NCBI GenBank assembly: GCA_028752905.1
Contig: JAQNBH010000002.1
Span: forward strand, 37,516,975-37,580,974
DNA length: 64,000 nucleotides
Origin: Cladorhizidae sp. MBARI D1340-BT2
Lineage: Eukaryota; Porifera; Demospongiae; Poecilosclerida; Cladorhizidae
Direction: 5' to 3'
Shown: positions 20,682 to 32,850 of the stretch, in pieces
Layout: each line of letters opens with the position of its first letter
Numbering within the stretch: position 1 is the stretch's first letter
Position numbers and translations under genes: made by a program
Notes under the pieces: model-generated
What the model was told of the DNA's origin: nothing
Database searches by the model: none
Seen by the model: only the letters and a program-made list of their open reading frames with translations

Positions 20682-23600
20682 GTGTTAGGGCCAGGGCAAT
20701 GGCTAGGGCCAGTGCAGTTGCTAGTGTTAGGGCCAGGGTAATGGCTAGGCCAGTGCAGTTGCTAGTGTTAGGGCCAGGGCAATGGCTAGGGCCAGTGCAG
20801 TTGCTAGTGTTAGGGCCAGGGCAATGGCTAGGCCAGTGCAGTTGCTAGTGTTAGAGCCAGGGTAATGGCTAGGGCCAGTGCAGTTGCTAGTGTTAGGGCC
20901 AGGGTAATGGCTAGGGCCAGTGCAGTTGCTAGTGTTAGGGCCAGGGCAATGGCTAGGGCCAGTGCAGTTGCTAGTGTTAGGGCCAGGGCAATGGCTAGGC
21001 CAGTGCAGTTGCTAGTGTTAGAGCCAGGGTAATGGCTAGGGCCAGTGCAGTTGCTAGTGTTAGGGCCAGGGCAATGGCTAGGGCCAGTGCAGTTGCTAGT
21101 GTTAGGGCCAGGGTAATGGCTAGGCCAGTGCAGTTGCTAGTGTTAGGGCCAGGGCAATGGCTAGGGCCAGTGCAGTTGCTAGTGTTAGGGCCAGGGTAAT
21201 GGCTAGGGCCAGTGCAGTTGCTAGTGTTAGGGCCAGGGCAATGGCTAGGGCCAGTGCAGTTGCTAGTGTTAGGGCCAGGGTAATGGCTAGGCCAGTGCAG
21301 TTGCTAGTGTTAGGGCCAGGGCAATGGCTAGGGCAAGTGCAGTTGCTAGTGTTAGGGCCAGGGCAATGGCTAGGCCAGTGCAGTTGCTAGTGTTAGAGCC
21401 AGGGTAATGGCTAGGGCCAGTGCAGTTGCTAGTGTTAGGGCCAGGGTAATGGCTAGGGCCAGTGCAGTTGCTAGTGTTAGGGCCAGGGCAATGGCTAGGG
21501 CCAGTGCAGTTGCTAGTGTTAGGGCCAGGGTAATGGCTAGGGCCAGTGCAGTTGCTAGTGTTAGGGCCAGGGCAATGGCTAGGCCAGTGCAGTTGCTAGT
21601 GTTAGGGCCAGGGCAATGGCTAGGCCAGTGCAGTTGCTAGTGTTAGGGCCAGGGCAATGGCTAGGCCAGTGCAGTTGCTAGTGTTAGGGCCAGGGTAATG
21701 GCTAGGGCCAGTGCAGTTGCTAGTGTTAGGGCCAGGGCAATGGCTAGGGCCAGTGCAGTTGCTAGTGTTAGGGCCAGGGCAATGGCTAGGGCCAGTGCAG
21801 TTGCTAGTGTTAGGGCCAGGGCAATGGTTAGTGCCAGTGCAGTTGCTAGTGTTAGGGCCAGGGTAATGGCTAGGGCCAGTGCAGTTGCTAGTGTTAGGGC
21901 CAGGGCAATGGCTAGGGCCAGTGCAGTTGCTAGTGTTAGGGCCAGGGCAATGGCTAGGGCCAGTGCAGTTGCTAGTGTTAGGGCCAGGGCAATGGCTAGG
22001 GCCAGTGCAGTTGCTAGTGTTAGGGCCAGGGCAATGGCTAGGGCCAGTGCAGTTGCTAGTGGTACGGCCAGGGCAATGGCTATGGCCAGTGCAGTTGCTA
22101 GTGTTAGGGCCAGGGCAATGGCTATGGCCAGTGCAGTTGCTAGTGTTAGGGCCAGGGCAATGGCTATGGCCAGTGCAGTTGCTAGTGTTAGGGCCAGGGT
22201 AATGGCTAGGGCCAGTGCAGTTGCTAGTGATAGGGCCAGGGCAATGGCTAGGGCCAGTGCAGGTGCTAGTGGTAGGGCCAGGGCAATGGCAAGGGCCAGT
22301 GCAGTTGCTAGTGTTAGGGCCAGGGCAATGGCTAGGGCCAGTGCAGTTGCTAGTATTAGGGCTAGGGCAATGGCTAGGGCCAGTGCAGTTGCTAGTGTTA
22401 GGGCCAGGGCAATGGCTAGGGCCAGTGTAGTTGCTAGTGTTAGGGCCAGGGTAATGGCTAGGGCCAGTGCAGTTGCTAGTGTTAGGGCCAGGGCAATGGC
22501 TAGGGCCAGTGCAGTTGCTAGTGTTAGGGCCAGGTAATGGCTAGGGCCAGTGCAGTTGCTAGTGTTAGGGCCAGGGCAATGGCTAGGGCCAGTGCAGTTG
22601 CTAGTGTTAGGGCCAGGGCAATGGCTAGGGTCAGTGCAGTTGCTAGTGTTAGGGCCAGGGCAATGGCTAGGACCAGTGCAGTTGCTAGTGTTAGGGCCAG
22701 GGCAATGGCTAGGGTCAGTGCAGTTGCTAGTGTTAGGGCCAGGGTAATGGCTAGGACCAGTGCAGTTGCTAGTGTTAGGGCCAGGGCAATGGCTAGGCCA
22801 GTGCAGTTGCTAGTGTTAGAGCCAGGGTAATGGCTAGGGCCAGTGCAGTTGCTAGTGTTAGGGCCAGGGTAATGGCTAGGGCCAGTGCAGTTGCTAGTGT
22901 TAGGGCCAGGGCAATGGCTAGGGCCAGTGCAGTTGCTAGTGTTAGGGCCAGGGCAATGGCTAGGCCAGTGCAGTTGCTAGTGTTAGAGCCAGGGTAATGG
23001 CTAGGGCCAGTGCAGTTGCTAGTGTTAGGGCCAGGGCAATGGCTAGGGCCAGTGCAGTTGCTAGTGTTAGGGCCAGGGTAATGGCTAGGCCAGTGCAGTT
23101 GCTAGTGTTAGGGCCAGGGCAATGGCTAGGGCCAGTGCAGTTGCTAGTGTTAGGGCCAGGGTAATGGCTAGGGCCAGTGCAGTTGCTAGTGTTAGGGCCA
23201 GGGCAATGGCTAGGGCCAGTGCAGTTGCTAGTGTTAGGGCCAGGGTAATGGCTAGGCCAGTGCAGTTGCTAGTGTTAGGGCCAGGGCAATGGCTAGGGCA
23301 AGTGCAGTTGCTAGTGTTAGGGCCAGGGCAATGGCTAGGCCAGTGCAGTTGCTAGTGTTAGAGCCAGGGTAATGGCTAGGGCCAGTGCAGTTGCTAGTGT
23401 TAGGGCCAGGGTAATGGCTAGGGCCAGTGCAGTTGCTAGTGTTAGGGCCAGGGCAATGGCTAGGGCCAGTGCAGTTGCTAGTGTTAGGGCCAGGGTAATG
23501 GCTAGGGCCAGTGCAGTTGCTAGTGTTAGGGCCAGGGCAATGGCTAGGCCAGTGCAGTTGCTAGTGTTAGGGCCAGGGCAATGGCTAGGCCAGTGCAGTT

Positions 23601-26505
23601 GCTAGTGTTAGGGCCAGGGCAATGGCTAGGCCAGTGCAGTTGCTAGTGTTAGGGCCAGGGTAATGGCTAGGGCCAGTGCAGTTGCTAGTGTTAGGGCCAG
23701 GGCAATGGCTAGGGCCAGTGCAGTTGCTAGTGTTAGGGCCAGGGCAATGGCTAGGGCCAGTGCAGTTGCTAGTGTTAGGGCCAGGGCAATGGTTAGTGCC
23801 AGTGCAGTTGCTAGTGTTAGGGCCAGGGTAATGGCTAGGGCCAGTGCAGTTGCTAGTGTTAGGGCCAGGGCAATGGCTAGGGCCAGTGCAGTTGCTAGTG
23901 TTAGGGCCAGGGCAATGGCTAGGGCCAGTGCAGTTGCTAGTGTTAGGGCCAGGGCAATGGCTAGGGCCAGTGCAGTTGCTAGTGTTAGGGCCAGGGCAAT
24001 GGCTAGGGCCAGTGCAGTTGCTAGTGGTACGGCCAGGGCAATGGCTATGGCCAGTGCAGTTGCTAGTGTTAGGGCCAGGGCAATGGCTATGGCCAGTGCA
24101 GTTGCTAGTGTTAGGGCCAGGGCAATGGCTATGGCCAGTGCAGTTGCTAGTGTTAGGGCCAGGGTAATGGCTAGGGCCAGTGCAGTTGCTAGTGATAGGG
24201 CCAGGGCAATGGCTAGGGCCAGTGCAGGTGCTAGTGGTAGGGCCAGGGCAATGGCAAGGGCCAGTGCAGTTGCTAGTGTTAGGGCCAGGGCAATGGCTAG
24301 GGCCAGTGCAGTTGCTAGTATTAGGGCTAGGGCAATGGCTAGGGCCAGTGCAGTTGCTAGTGTTAGGGCCAGGGCAATGGCTAGGGCCAGTGTAGTTGCT
24401 AGTGTTAGGGCCAGGGTAATGGCTAGGGCCAGTGCAGTTGCTAGTGTTAGGGCCAGGGCAATGGCTAGGGCCAGTGCAGTTGCTAGTGTTAGGGCCAGGT
24501 AATGGCTAGGGCCAGTGCAGTTGCTAGTGTTAGGGCCAGGGCAATGGCTAGGGCCAGTGCAGTTGCTAGTGTTAGGGCCAGGGCAATGGCTAGGGTCAGT
24601 GCAGTTGCTAGTGTTAGGGCCAGGGCAATGGCTAGGACCAGTGCAGTTGCTAGTGTTAGGGCCAGGGCAATGGCTAGGGTCAGTGCAGTTGCTAGTGTTA
24701 GGGCCAGGGTAATGGCTAGGACCAGTGCAGTTGCTAGTGTTAGGGCCAGGGCAATGGCTAGGGTCAGTGCAGTTGCTAGTGTTAGGGCCAGGGTAATGGC
24801 TAGGGCCAGTGCAGTTGCTAGTGTTAGGGCCAGGGTAATGGTTAGGACCAGTGCAGTTGCTAGTGTTAGGGCCAGGGTAATGGCTAGGGCCAGTGCAGGT
24901 GCTAGTGTTAGGGCCAGGGTAATGGCTAGGGCCAGTGCAGTTGCTAGTGTTAGGGCCAGGGCAATGGCTAGGGCCAGTGCAGTTGCTAGTGTTAGGGCCA
25001 GGTAATGGCTAGGGCCAGTGCAGTTGCTAGTGTTAGGGCCAGGGCAATGGCTAGGGCCAGTGCAGTTGCTAGTGTTAGGGCCAGGGCAATGGCTAGGGTC
25101 AGTGCAGTTGCTAGTGTTAGGGCCAGGGCAATGGCTAGGACCAGTGCAGTTGCTAGTGTTAGGGCCAGGGCAATGGCTAGGGTCAGTGCAGTTGCTAGTG
25201 TTAGGGCCAGGGTAATGGCTAGGACCAGTGCAGTTGCTAGTGTTAGGGCCAGGGCAATGGCTAGGGTCAGTGCAGTTGCTAGTGTTAGGGCCAGGGTAAT
25301 GGCTAGGGCCAGTGCAGTTGCTAGTGTTAGGGCCAGGGTAATGGTTAGGACCAGTGCAGTTGCTAGTGTTAGGGCCAGGGTAATGGCTAGGGCCAGTGCA
25401 GGTGCTAGTGTTAGGGCCAGGGTAATGGCTAGGGCCAGTGCAGTTGCTAGTGTTAGGGCCAGGGCAATGGCTAGGGCCAGTGCAGTTGCTAGTGTTAGGG
25501 CCAGGTAATGGCTAGGGCCAGTGCAGTTGCTAGTGTTAGGGCCAGGGCAATGGCTAGGGCCAGTGCAGTTGCTAGTGTTAGGGCCAGGGCAATGGCTAGG
25601 GTCAGTGCAGTTGCTAGTGTTAGGGCCAGGGCAATGGCTAGGACCAGTGCAGTTGCTAGTGTTAGGGCCAGGGCAATGGCTAGGGTCAGTGCAGTTGCTA
25701 GTGTTAGGGCCAGGGTAATGGCTAGGACCAGTGCAGTTGCTAGTGTTAGGGCCAGGGCAATGGCTAGGGTCAGTGCAGTTGCTAGTGTTAGGGCCAGGGT
25801 AATGGCTAGGGCCAGTGCAGTTGCTAGTGTTAGGGCCAGGGTAATGGTTAGGACCAGTGCAGTTGCTAGTGTTAGGGCCAGGGTAATGGCTAGGGCCAGT
25901 GCAGGTGCTAGTGTTAGGGCCAGGGTAATGGCTAGGGCCAGTGCAGTTGCTAGTGTTAGGGCCAGGGCAATGGCTAGGGCCAGTGCAGTTGCTAGTGTTA
26001 GGGCCAGGTAATGGCTAGGGCCAGTGCAGTTGCTAGTGTTAGGGCCAGGGCAATGGCTAGGGCCAGTGCAGTTGCTAGTGTTAGGGCCAGGGCAATGGCT
26101 AGGGTCAGTGCAGTTGCTAGTGTTAGGGCCAGGGCAATGGCTAGGACCAGTGCAGTTGCTAGTGTTAGGGCCAGGGCAATGGCTAGGGTCAGTGCAGTTG
26201 CTAGTGTTAGGGCCAGGGTAATGGCTAGGACCAGTGCAGTTGCTAGTGTTAGGGCCAGGGCAATGGCTAGGGTCAGTGCAGTTGCTAGTGTTAGGGCCAG
26301 GGTAATGGCTAGGGCCAGTGCAGTTGCTAGTGTTAGGGCCAGGGTAATGGTTAGGACCAGTGCAGTTGCTAGTGTTAGGGCCAGGGTAATGGCTAGGGCC
26401 AGTGCAGGTGCTAGTGTTAGGGCCAGGGTAATGGCTAGGGCCAGTGCAGTTGCTAGTGTTAGGGCCAGGGTGATGGCTAGGGCCAGTGCAGTTGCTAGTA
26501 CCACA
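20682..26505. repeat. 42-bp minisatellite, about 138 copies, with 1965-bp and 503-bp higher-order repeats
   Basis: Each unit is a 24-bp part (GCCAGTGCAGTTGCTAGTG then TTAGG) plus an 18-bp part (GCCAGGGCAATGGCTAGG); both resemble the 24-bp family unit. A 1965-bp segment (about 20830-22793) is repeated head to tail (about 22794-24758). The right end holds four 503-bp blocks (11 units of 42 and one of 41 bp) starting at 24502, 25005, 25508 and 26011, nearly identical. Open frames rich in alanine, arginine and serine result from the unit length and are not genes. Confidence 0.96.
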
Positions 26506-26840
26506 TCCTTTTAGTTTATGAGGTGACTCAGATCTGGTGCCAATACCATTTTGTGTTCTAGAATATTGTGATTTGGACTTAGAGCTCCATAGATTCTGCA
26601 CACTTCACTGTATGGACTTGATATATCTCTCAAAAGATAGGTCTCTCTGTGTGCTCTCTCTTGATACTAAAAACTGTTGCATACAGTAGGTATAGTCATG
26701 CTAAAGTTACAGGCAGTCAAAGTTGGGGCCCTCATAACCTGAATGTCTATGTGATAATTGAAATACATGTAGTTATCATTACTAGAGGAAGCTACTCTAC
26801 TATGTGAGTATTTTAATTAGGCACTAATGGCCATGCTCCA
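26506..26840. repeat. Block D interspersed repeat with solo foldback arm, copy 1
   Basis: Near copy of 32497-32850. It starts at TACCACATCCTTTTAG, contains one arm of the foldback family (AGATAGGTCTCTCTGTGTGC) and ends near TATTTTAATTAGG. No gene is recognised. Confidence 0.85.
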
Positions 26841-27610
26841 GGTGGTGTGTGTGTGTGTGTGTTTAGAGATATGTAGAGGGTGTGTCGGTTCCACTGGTGT
26901 CCCAACACAACTATGTATATTGTTACATAACACATTCCAGGGTAACCCTGTGTGCTTGAGGAGACATCCACACCAGCTCCCTGTGGCCCCATAAATCATG
27001 ATGACCTCATATCTACAGCACTAGCAAGACTTATGCAACATTGAGCAGTGGAGCAGGAGACATGAATCAATGGCTGCATACTCCATCATGAGCTTCTAGT
27101 GTGAGTGTGTGTGTGAGTGTGTGTGTGTGTGTGTGTCCACTGGTTGTATGGGGCAGTAGCTATTGGTGCACTCACATTGAAAACCGTGGGCTACCATGAA
27201 AGTGCATATCTGTGCACACATTCATGCTGTGCTAGTGATTGATGTGCCACCTGCAGCCCCTGTAGAGTGCTTGCTGAGGGCAGTTTAGTTTGGCCCTACA
27301 TGGTCATGTATTGGAGCTGCAGGTTGCCATGTGAAGTGGAGCCAGCCCTCACCTCTTGCTAGTAGCCAGCATGAGGTGGCTTAGTATTAGCAAGTGCTAG
27401 TTGTTACACCTGGAGTCAATAGTTTCATCCACTTGCTTATAGGCTTGATAGATATCTTGATTTCTCTTCTGAAGCTTGACTGTTATTGGCTTTATTGATT
27501 CAAGAGCAAACATCACAGTTGTTAAACAACTAGCACTTGCTAATACTAAGCCAATAGTTGGCATAGCTGTGCACGAGGTGTCTTAGTATTAGCAAGTGCT
27601 AGTTGGCATT
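26841..27610. other. Spacer with GT microsatellites
   Basis: GT-rich tracts occur at about 26848-26861 and 27101-27136. Otherwise only the small hairpin at 27378-27552 is noted. No gene is recognised. Confidence 0.4.
27378..27552. repeat. Small MITE-like hairpin, 28-bp perfect arms
   Basis: The arm at 27378-27405, beginning GGCTTAGTATTAGCAAGTG, is perfectly complementary to 27525-27552. A third partial copy in the first orientation lies at 27580-27606, next to the 24-bp array. The loop is 119 bp. Confidence 0.7.
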
Positions 27611-27870
27611 GCCTCTAATAACTAGTATTAGGACTTGTATTATAACTAGTATTAGGACTTGTATTATAACTAGTATTAGGACTTGTATTATAACTAGTAT
27701 TAGGACTTGTATTATAACTAGTATTAGGACTTGTATTATAACTAGTATTAGGACTTGTATTATAACTAGTATTAGGACTTGTATTATAACTAGTATTAGG
27801 ACTTGTATTATAACTAGTATTAAGACTTGTATTATAACTAGTATTAGGACTTGTATTATAACTATGGTTA
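27611..27870. repeat. 24-bp minisatellite, GGACTTGTATTATAAC type, 11 copies
   Basis: Units contain ACTAGTATTAGGACTTGTAT. The ACTAGTATTAG core is shared with the GGACCATGACTAG subtype, so this is a third, AT-richer subtype of the family. The copies are almost identical. Confidence 0.93.
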
Positions 27871-28248
27871 GCGCTTGGAGAATGACTTGGGCAACCTATA
27901 CATGTAATAGAACCGGAGTGTGTGTATGTGTGTGTGTGTGTGTGTGTGTGACATGAATCACTGGAGGGCACACAGAATGGGCCATCTTGTGGCACTAAAG
28001 TTTTTGAACATTAACTCTTTCACCGACGGATTTACACAGGATTTAAAAAAACATGACTATGGTATATATATAAAATATTAAATACCAGATCAGGGGTGCA
28101 CTAAAGTCCTAACTAAAGCCCCTAACAACCATGGTTGATGGGATAGCATTGGTGTTGATCAACATTGTGGTCGACAATTGGTTGCTAAGCAACTGACTAC
28201 ACACTATGAATATTATTATCTAATTACAGCCTATGATAATCTCTGGAG
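27871..28248. other. Spacer with GT microsatellite
   Basis: A GT tract lies at 27917-27950. The right part carries an X-box-like palindrome (28181). No gene is recognised. Confidence 0.4.
28181..28193. promoter_or_regulatory. RFX X-box-like palindrome
   Basis: GTTGCTAAGCAAC, the same palindrome as in block B but here outside that block. Confidence 0.35.
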
Positions 28249-29293
28249 GCATGACTAGTATTAGTGCCTGGACCATGGCTAGTATTAGTGCCTGGACCAT
28301 GACTAGTATTAGTGCCTGGACCATGGCTAGTATTAGTGCCTGGACCATGACTAGTATTAGTGCCTGGACCATGACTAGTATTAGTGCCTGGACCATGACT
28401 AGTATTAGTGCCTGGACCATGACTAGTATTAGTACCTGGACATGACTAGTATTAGTGCCTGGACCATGACTAGTATTAGTGCCTGGACCATGACTAGTAT
28501 TAGTGCCTGGACCATGACTAGTATTAGTGCCTGGACCATGACTAGTATTAGTGCCTGGACCATGACTAGTATTAGTGCCTGGACCATGACTAGTATTAGT
28601 GCCTGGATCATGACTAGTATTAGTGCCTGGGCCATGACTAGTATTAGTGCCTGGACCATGACTAGTATTAGTGCCTGGACCATGACTAGTATTAGTGCCT
28701 GGACCATGACTAGTATTAGTGCCTGGACCATGACTAGTATTAGTGCCTGGCCCATGACTAGTATTAGTGCCTGGACCATGACTAGTATTAGTGCCTGGAC
28801 CATGACTAGTATTAGTGCCTGGACCATGACTAGTATTAGTGCCTGGACCATGACTAGTATTAGTGCCTGGACCATGACTAGTATTAGTGCCTGGACCATG
28901 ACTAGTATTAGTGCCTGGACCATGGCTAGTATTAGTGCCTGGACCATGGCTAGTATTAGTGCCTGGACCATGACTAGTATTAGTGCCTGGACCATGACTA
29001 GTATTAGTGCCTGGACCATGACTAGGGTAAGGGCCTGGACAATGACTAGTATTAGTGCCTGGACCATGACTAGTATTAGTGCCTGGACCATGACTAGTAT
29101 TGATGCCTGGACCATGACTAGTATTAGTGCCTGGACCATGACTAGTATTAGTACCTGGGTCATGACTAGTATTAGTGCCTGGACCATGACTAGTATTAGT
29201 GCCTGGACCATGACTAGTATTAGTGCCTGGACCATGACTAGTATTAGTGCCTGGACCATGACTAGGGTAAGGGCCTGGACAATGACTAGGGTC
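28249..29293. repeat. 24-bp minisatellite, GGACCATGACTAG type, about 43 copies
   Basis: First module of composite copy 2. Like 9411-10617, it ends in mixed units with GGTAAGGGCCTGGACAATG just before the hAT element. Confidence 0.95.
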
Positions 29294-31125
29294 CAGTGGG
29301 GTAGGAACTGGTCCGGCAGACCCGGCAGCTGCCGGACTAAAGTTTCATACCAATCTCCAGTTATCAAGCAACTTTCTAATCTTTACTGAGAGCACTCTCA
29401 GACTCTTCTCCATCCAGCTCTCTTATTTCAAAATTCAAATGAAGCCCACCAAACTCCGCCCCTACATTTTTGCGCGTGCTATTTTAGTATTATAGCGAGC
29501 AGATCATGGCCACGAGTGACTCGAAACAGTAAAATTCCTGCCCGCCTAATAGGCTCTACAAGTTTCCAAAACGGAAATTTGGAAAAAGCAAAGATGAGAG
29601 GTATATCTATTTAAAAGTGAGCTGAGCACTATAGCTAGCTATAGAGGTTTATCTCTACTGCATCACAGCTATAATATAGCTATAGTAGCAAGGCATTATT
29701 TTAAATCTAAAACATACATGTAGCTACATGCCAACCATCCATGGTCCAGTACAGTCCTGAGATTTTTTGCATTTTTCACAATTTAGACTAGGAGTCCAGG
29801 ACTATAAGCTGATTCAGCACTGCCAATCATTTGGCATCTAGTGATGCCAGCCACCTTGTTCATGTGTTCATTGATACTGTATTATGTTACTGTAGCATTA
29901 ATATTCACAGTGCTAGAAAAATCATGAGGCTCAACCACCAGCAATAAAGGCAAAATAGAGTTTGCTTTATCAGGACAATGTATTTATGATCCATTTCAAA
30001 GTAAATAACTTATTTTAACTGAGCTGTACAACTAGAGCCATATTTGCACAAGGCCTTAATCCAATCATCCAACTTGGTTTAGTCTTATCCGAGTTACATA
30101 GTAATACAATAATCCAGATTAAAAACACCAGGTAATAATACCTAACCTATAAAAATAGGTGGAGTACAATCCTTTAGAGTTCTTGAGTAAATAGCTACAG
30201 TGCAAGATGAATGAAAGTGCATAGGAAAGAACCACTAATGTACATAATGGCCAGGGAATGGAACAAAACCACCTTCAGTTGTCCAGGTATTAGACCAAGC
30301 CAGGTTGGCATGGATGCCAATGATCCATTTTTATAACGTTTTTGGGAATCAAAAATCTCCCAAGCATTTTGAAAATGGAACAGGAGAATCTCATCAGTAC
30401 ACTGACTGCAGTTGAAGTTTATTATCGTTTGCTTTTACTTTGAAGCAATAGACTTGGCCATGTCAGCAATTCAAGATCACTTGATCAGCCAGGATATGCT
30501 CTTTACCAAAATCTTGAAGAATTGCTGCCAATAACAAGGATGATACTGCTGAGTTAAATGAAGTTGTTTCCTTTTATGGAGATGACTTCAATAGGAGTGA
30601 GCTTTCAACTCAACTTCAAGCTTTTAGTTCAAGTTTTAGTCAGATGGAACTGTAACACTGAAAGATATCTTGACTTTACTTCGCAATCTTTCGGATGATC
30701 AACGTGCCTTTTTTAAGCAGGTGTGCTGGGTTGCCCGTCTAATCCTTGTCATGCCTGCTACGAATGCTGCAAGTGAAAGATCTTTTTCCTGCATGAAAAG
30801 AATAAAAACATACTTACGAAGTACTATGAAACAGGATAGACTTATAATGATACTACAAAGAAGCTTTGGATCAACTTGATTTAGTCACAATTGCAAATGA
30901 ATTTGTGAGGAACAATGAGCACAGACTCCAAGTGTTCGGGAACTTGTGAACTTATTTCAAACTAGGTTTATTCCAGGTATATATATATATATTCTTTTCA
31001 ATTACCATGATATTTATTTTCAATAAGGTGCGTGTATCCGCCTCCCCCACACACACTTTCCCCTGACCAATCCCACAATGCTTCCTACCACCTCTGACAC
31101 TGCTACTGTGTATATATATACTCTG
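29294..31125 (+). mobile_element. hAT-superfamily transposon, decayed (composite copy 2)
   Basis: Near copy of 10618-12400. The left end is CAGTGGGGTAGGAACTGG. The CTAGGGTC flank is at 29286-29293 and 31126-31133. A small extra palindromic piece (CCCGGCAGCTGCCGG) lies near the left end and is absent from copy 1. It shows the insertion was carried along by the block duplication. Confidence 0.75.
30410..30949 (+). pseudogene. hAT transposase C-terminal half, copy 2
   Basis: Same protein pieces as at 11690-12229. Here the run from about 30670 stays open through LRNLSDDQRAFFKQVCWVAR into the dimerisation domain, better preserved than copy 1. The frame then breaks after LRSTMKQDRL. Copy 1 keeps the end of the domain that copy 2 has lost, so the two decayed independently. 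Confidence 0.8.
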
Positions 31126-31430
31126 CTAGGGTCAGGGCTTGGACAATGATTAGAGTTAGTTGGCAGAATTGGGGCCAAGGGATTGGCTAGGGCTAGGGCA
31201 ATAGCTAGGGTTAGGGTTAGGGCTTGGATTGTGACTAGGTTTATCGCATGGACAATGGCTATGTTATGGTTAGGGCTTGTAAAATACCCTTGGTTAAGGC
31301 TTGGACAATGACAAGGGTTAAGGCTTGGATAATGACTAGGGTTAGTGCTTGGAGGGTCAGGGCCAAGGGATTGGCTAGGGATAGGGCAATGGCTAGAGTT
31401 ACAGGTGAATGGGATTAAGGCAAGTAAGTC
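31126..31430. repeat. Degenerate 24-bp-family array, copy 2
   Basis: Close match of 12401-12690, with the same transitional units. Confidence 0.8.
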
Positions 31431-31590
31431 CTCCATTCTTGATTCCTAAAATCTTGTAGCTCCTGCAAGTTTATATAGCACTGGGTTGCTAGGCAACTAC
31501 AGAATGCAGAATTCCCCTTGCCCTCAGAGATTTAGGTCAAGTGTGAAGAGCATTATAGTTGAGACACTTTTTTTTTCCCCTTGGATTTTT
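31431..31590. repeat. Block B, shortened copy 2
   Basis: Lacks the middle of block B (the segment with GGACATGTCTTTGCTTCC) but keeps its end, including the X-box-like palindrome and TTGGATTTTTAATCCAGTGG. Confidence 0.8.
31485..31497. promoter_or_regulatory. RFX X-box-like palindrome in block B copy 2
   Basis: GTTGCTAGGCAAC, identical to 12948-12960. Confidence 0.4.
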
Positions 31591-31706
31591 AATCCAGTGG
31601 TAATGCTCCAGTGTGTGTCCCCATAGAGCTATGGCCACCTACTTCAACCTGCCTCCACCCAGTGTGGTGTTGGTCCAGTGTGGGTCCCCATAGAGCTATG
31701 GCCACC
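31591..31706. repeat. 67-bp minisatellite, under two copies
   Basis: The counterpart of the roughly 38-copy array in copy 1. Its second unit has GTGTGGGTCCCC, as does the unit interrupted at 15027, so these are the same ancestral terminal unit. Confidence 0.9.
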
Positions 31707-32022
31707 TCCTAGTTAGTGCCAGGGCAGTGCCTGGGGCTGTAGGAACTGCTGCTGGAGTGTTGTCTGGGAGGCCACACTAGGCCAGCCTCATAGAACATGT
31801 GGTTTACTAAAGAAGTTAGCATCCTTTGTTGTGGTACACTAATATTACCTAATTAGCACATCCTTTATGCTGAGGTCAGGTATGCTAGTACTCTACACAC
31901 TTGTAAGATGTCCACCTCACCTGACTCAGCTTCAGCATGGACCATCATTGAGCATGCGTGAGCATGGTGTACTCCATGTGGGATAGCTCTGGTGCTGGTT
32001 GATGTGCAGATGTGCTACACAC
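31707..32022. repeat. Block C, copy 2
   Basis: Close match of 20341-20681. Confidence 0.85.
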
Positions 32023-32496
32023 GTGAGCAGTTGCTAGTGTTAGGGCCAGGGCAATGGCTAGGGCCAGTGCAGTTGCTAGTGTTAGGGCCAGGGTAATGGC
32101 TAGGGCCAGTGCAGTTGCTAGTGTTAGGGCCAGGGTAATGGCTAGGGCCCGTGCAGTTGCTAGTGTTAGGGCCAGGGTAATGGCTAGGGCCAGTGCAGTT
32201 GCTAGTGTTAGGGCCAGGGTAATGGCTAGGGCTAGTGCAGTTGCTAGTGTTAGGGCCAGGGTAATGGCTAGGGCCAGTGCAGTTGCTAGTGTTAGGGCCA
32301 GGGTAATGACTAGGGCCAGTGCAGTTGCTAGTGTTAGGGCCAGGGTAATGGCTAGGGCCAATGCAGTTGCTAGTGTTAGGGCCAGGGTAATGGCTAGGGC
32401 CAGTGCAGTTGCTAGTGTTAGGGCCAGGGTAATGGCTAGGGCCAGTGCAGTTGCTAGTGTTAGGGCCAGGGTGATGGCTAGGGCCAGTGCAGTTGC
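32023..32496. repeat. 42-bp minisatellite, about 11 copies
   Basis: The same unit as 20682-26505, with the same final variant (GGGTGATGGCTAGG) before block D, but without higher-order blocks. Confidence 0.95.
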
Positions 32497-32850
32497 TAGT
32501 ACCACATCCTTTTAGTTTATGAGGTGACTCAGATCTGGTGCCAATACCATTTTGTGTTCTAGAATATTGTGATTTGGACTTAGAGCTCCATAGATTCTGC
32601 ACACTTCACTGTACGGACTTGATATATAGCTCAAAAGATAGGTCTCTCTGTGTGCTCTCTCTTGATACTAAAAACTGTTGCATACATGTATGTATAGCCA
32701 TGCTAAAGTTACAGGCAGTCAAAATTGTGCCGAATGTCTATGTAGCTCCTAATTTGGAAGCGCTTGATAATTCAAGTAGATGTCGACTAGTGTCAATACT
32801 AGAGGAACCTACTCTACTAGTATTTTAATTAGGTTCTAATGGCTATTTTC
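32497..32850. repeat. Block D with solo foldback arm, copy 2
   Basis: Near copy of 26506-26840, with a short extra segment (TAGCTCCTAATTTGGAAGCG). It leads directly into a 39-bp array. Confidence 0.85.

Noticed and set aside
20682..26601. Alanine/arginine/serine-rich frames through the 42-bp array
   Set aside because: Same period effect; frame breaks coincide with the single 41-bp unit of each 503-bp block.
28010..28060. piggyBac-like terminus (TTAACTCTTTCACCGACGG)
   Set aside because: No matching inverted end and TTAA partner was found nearby.
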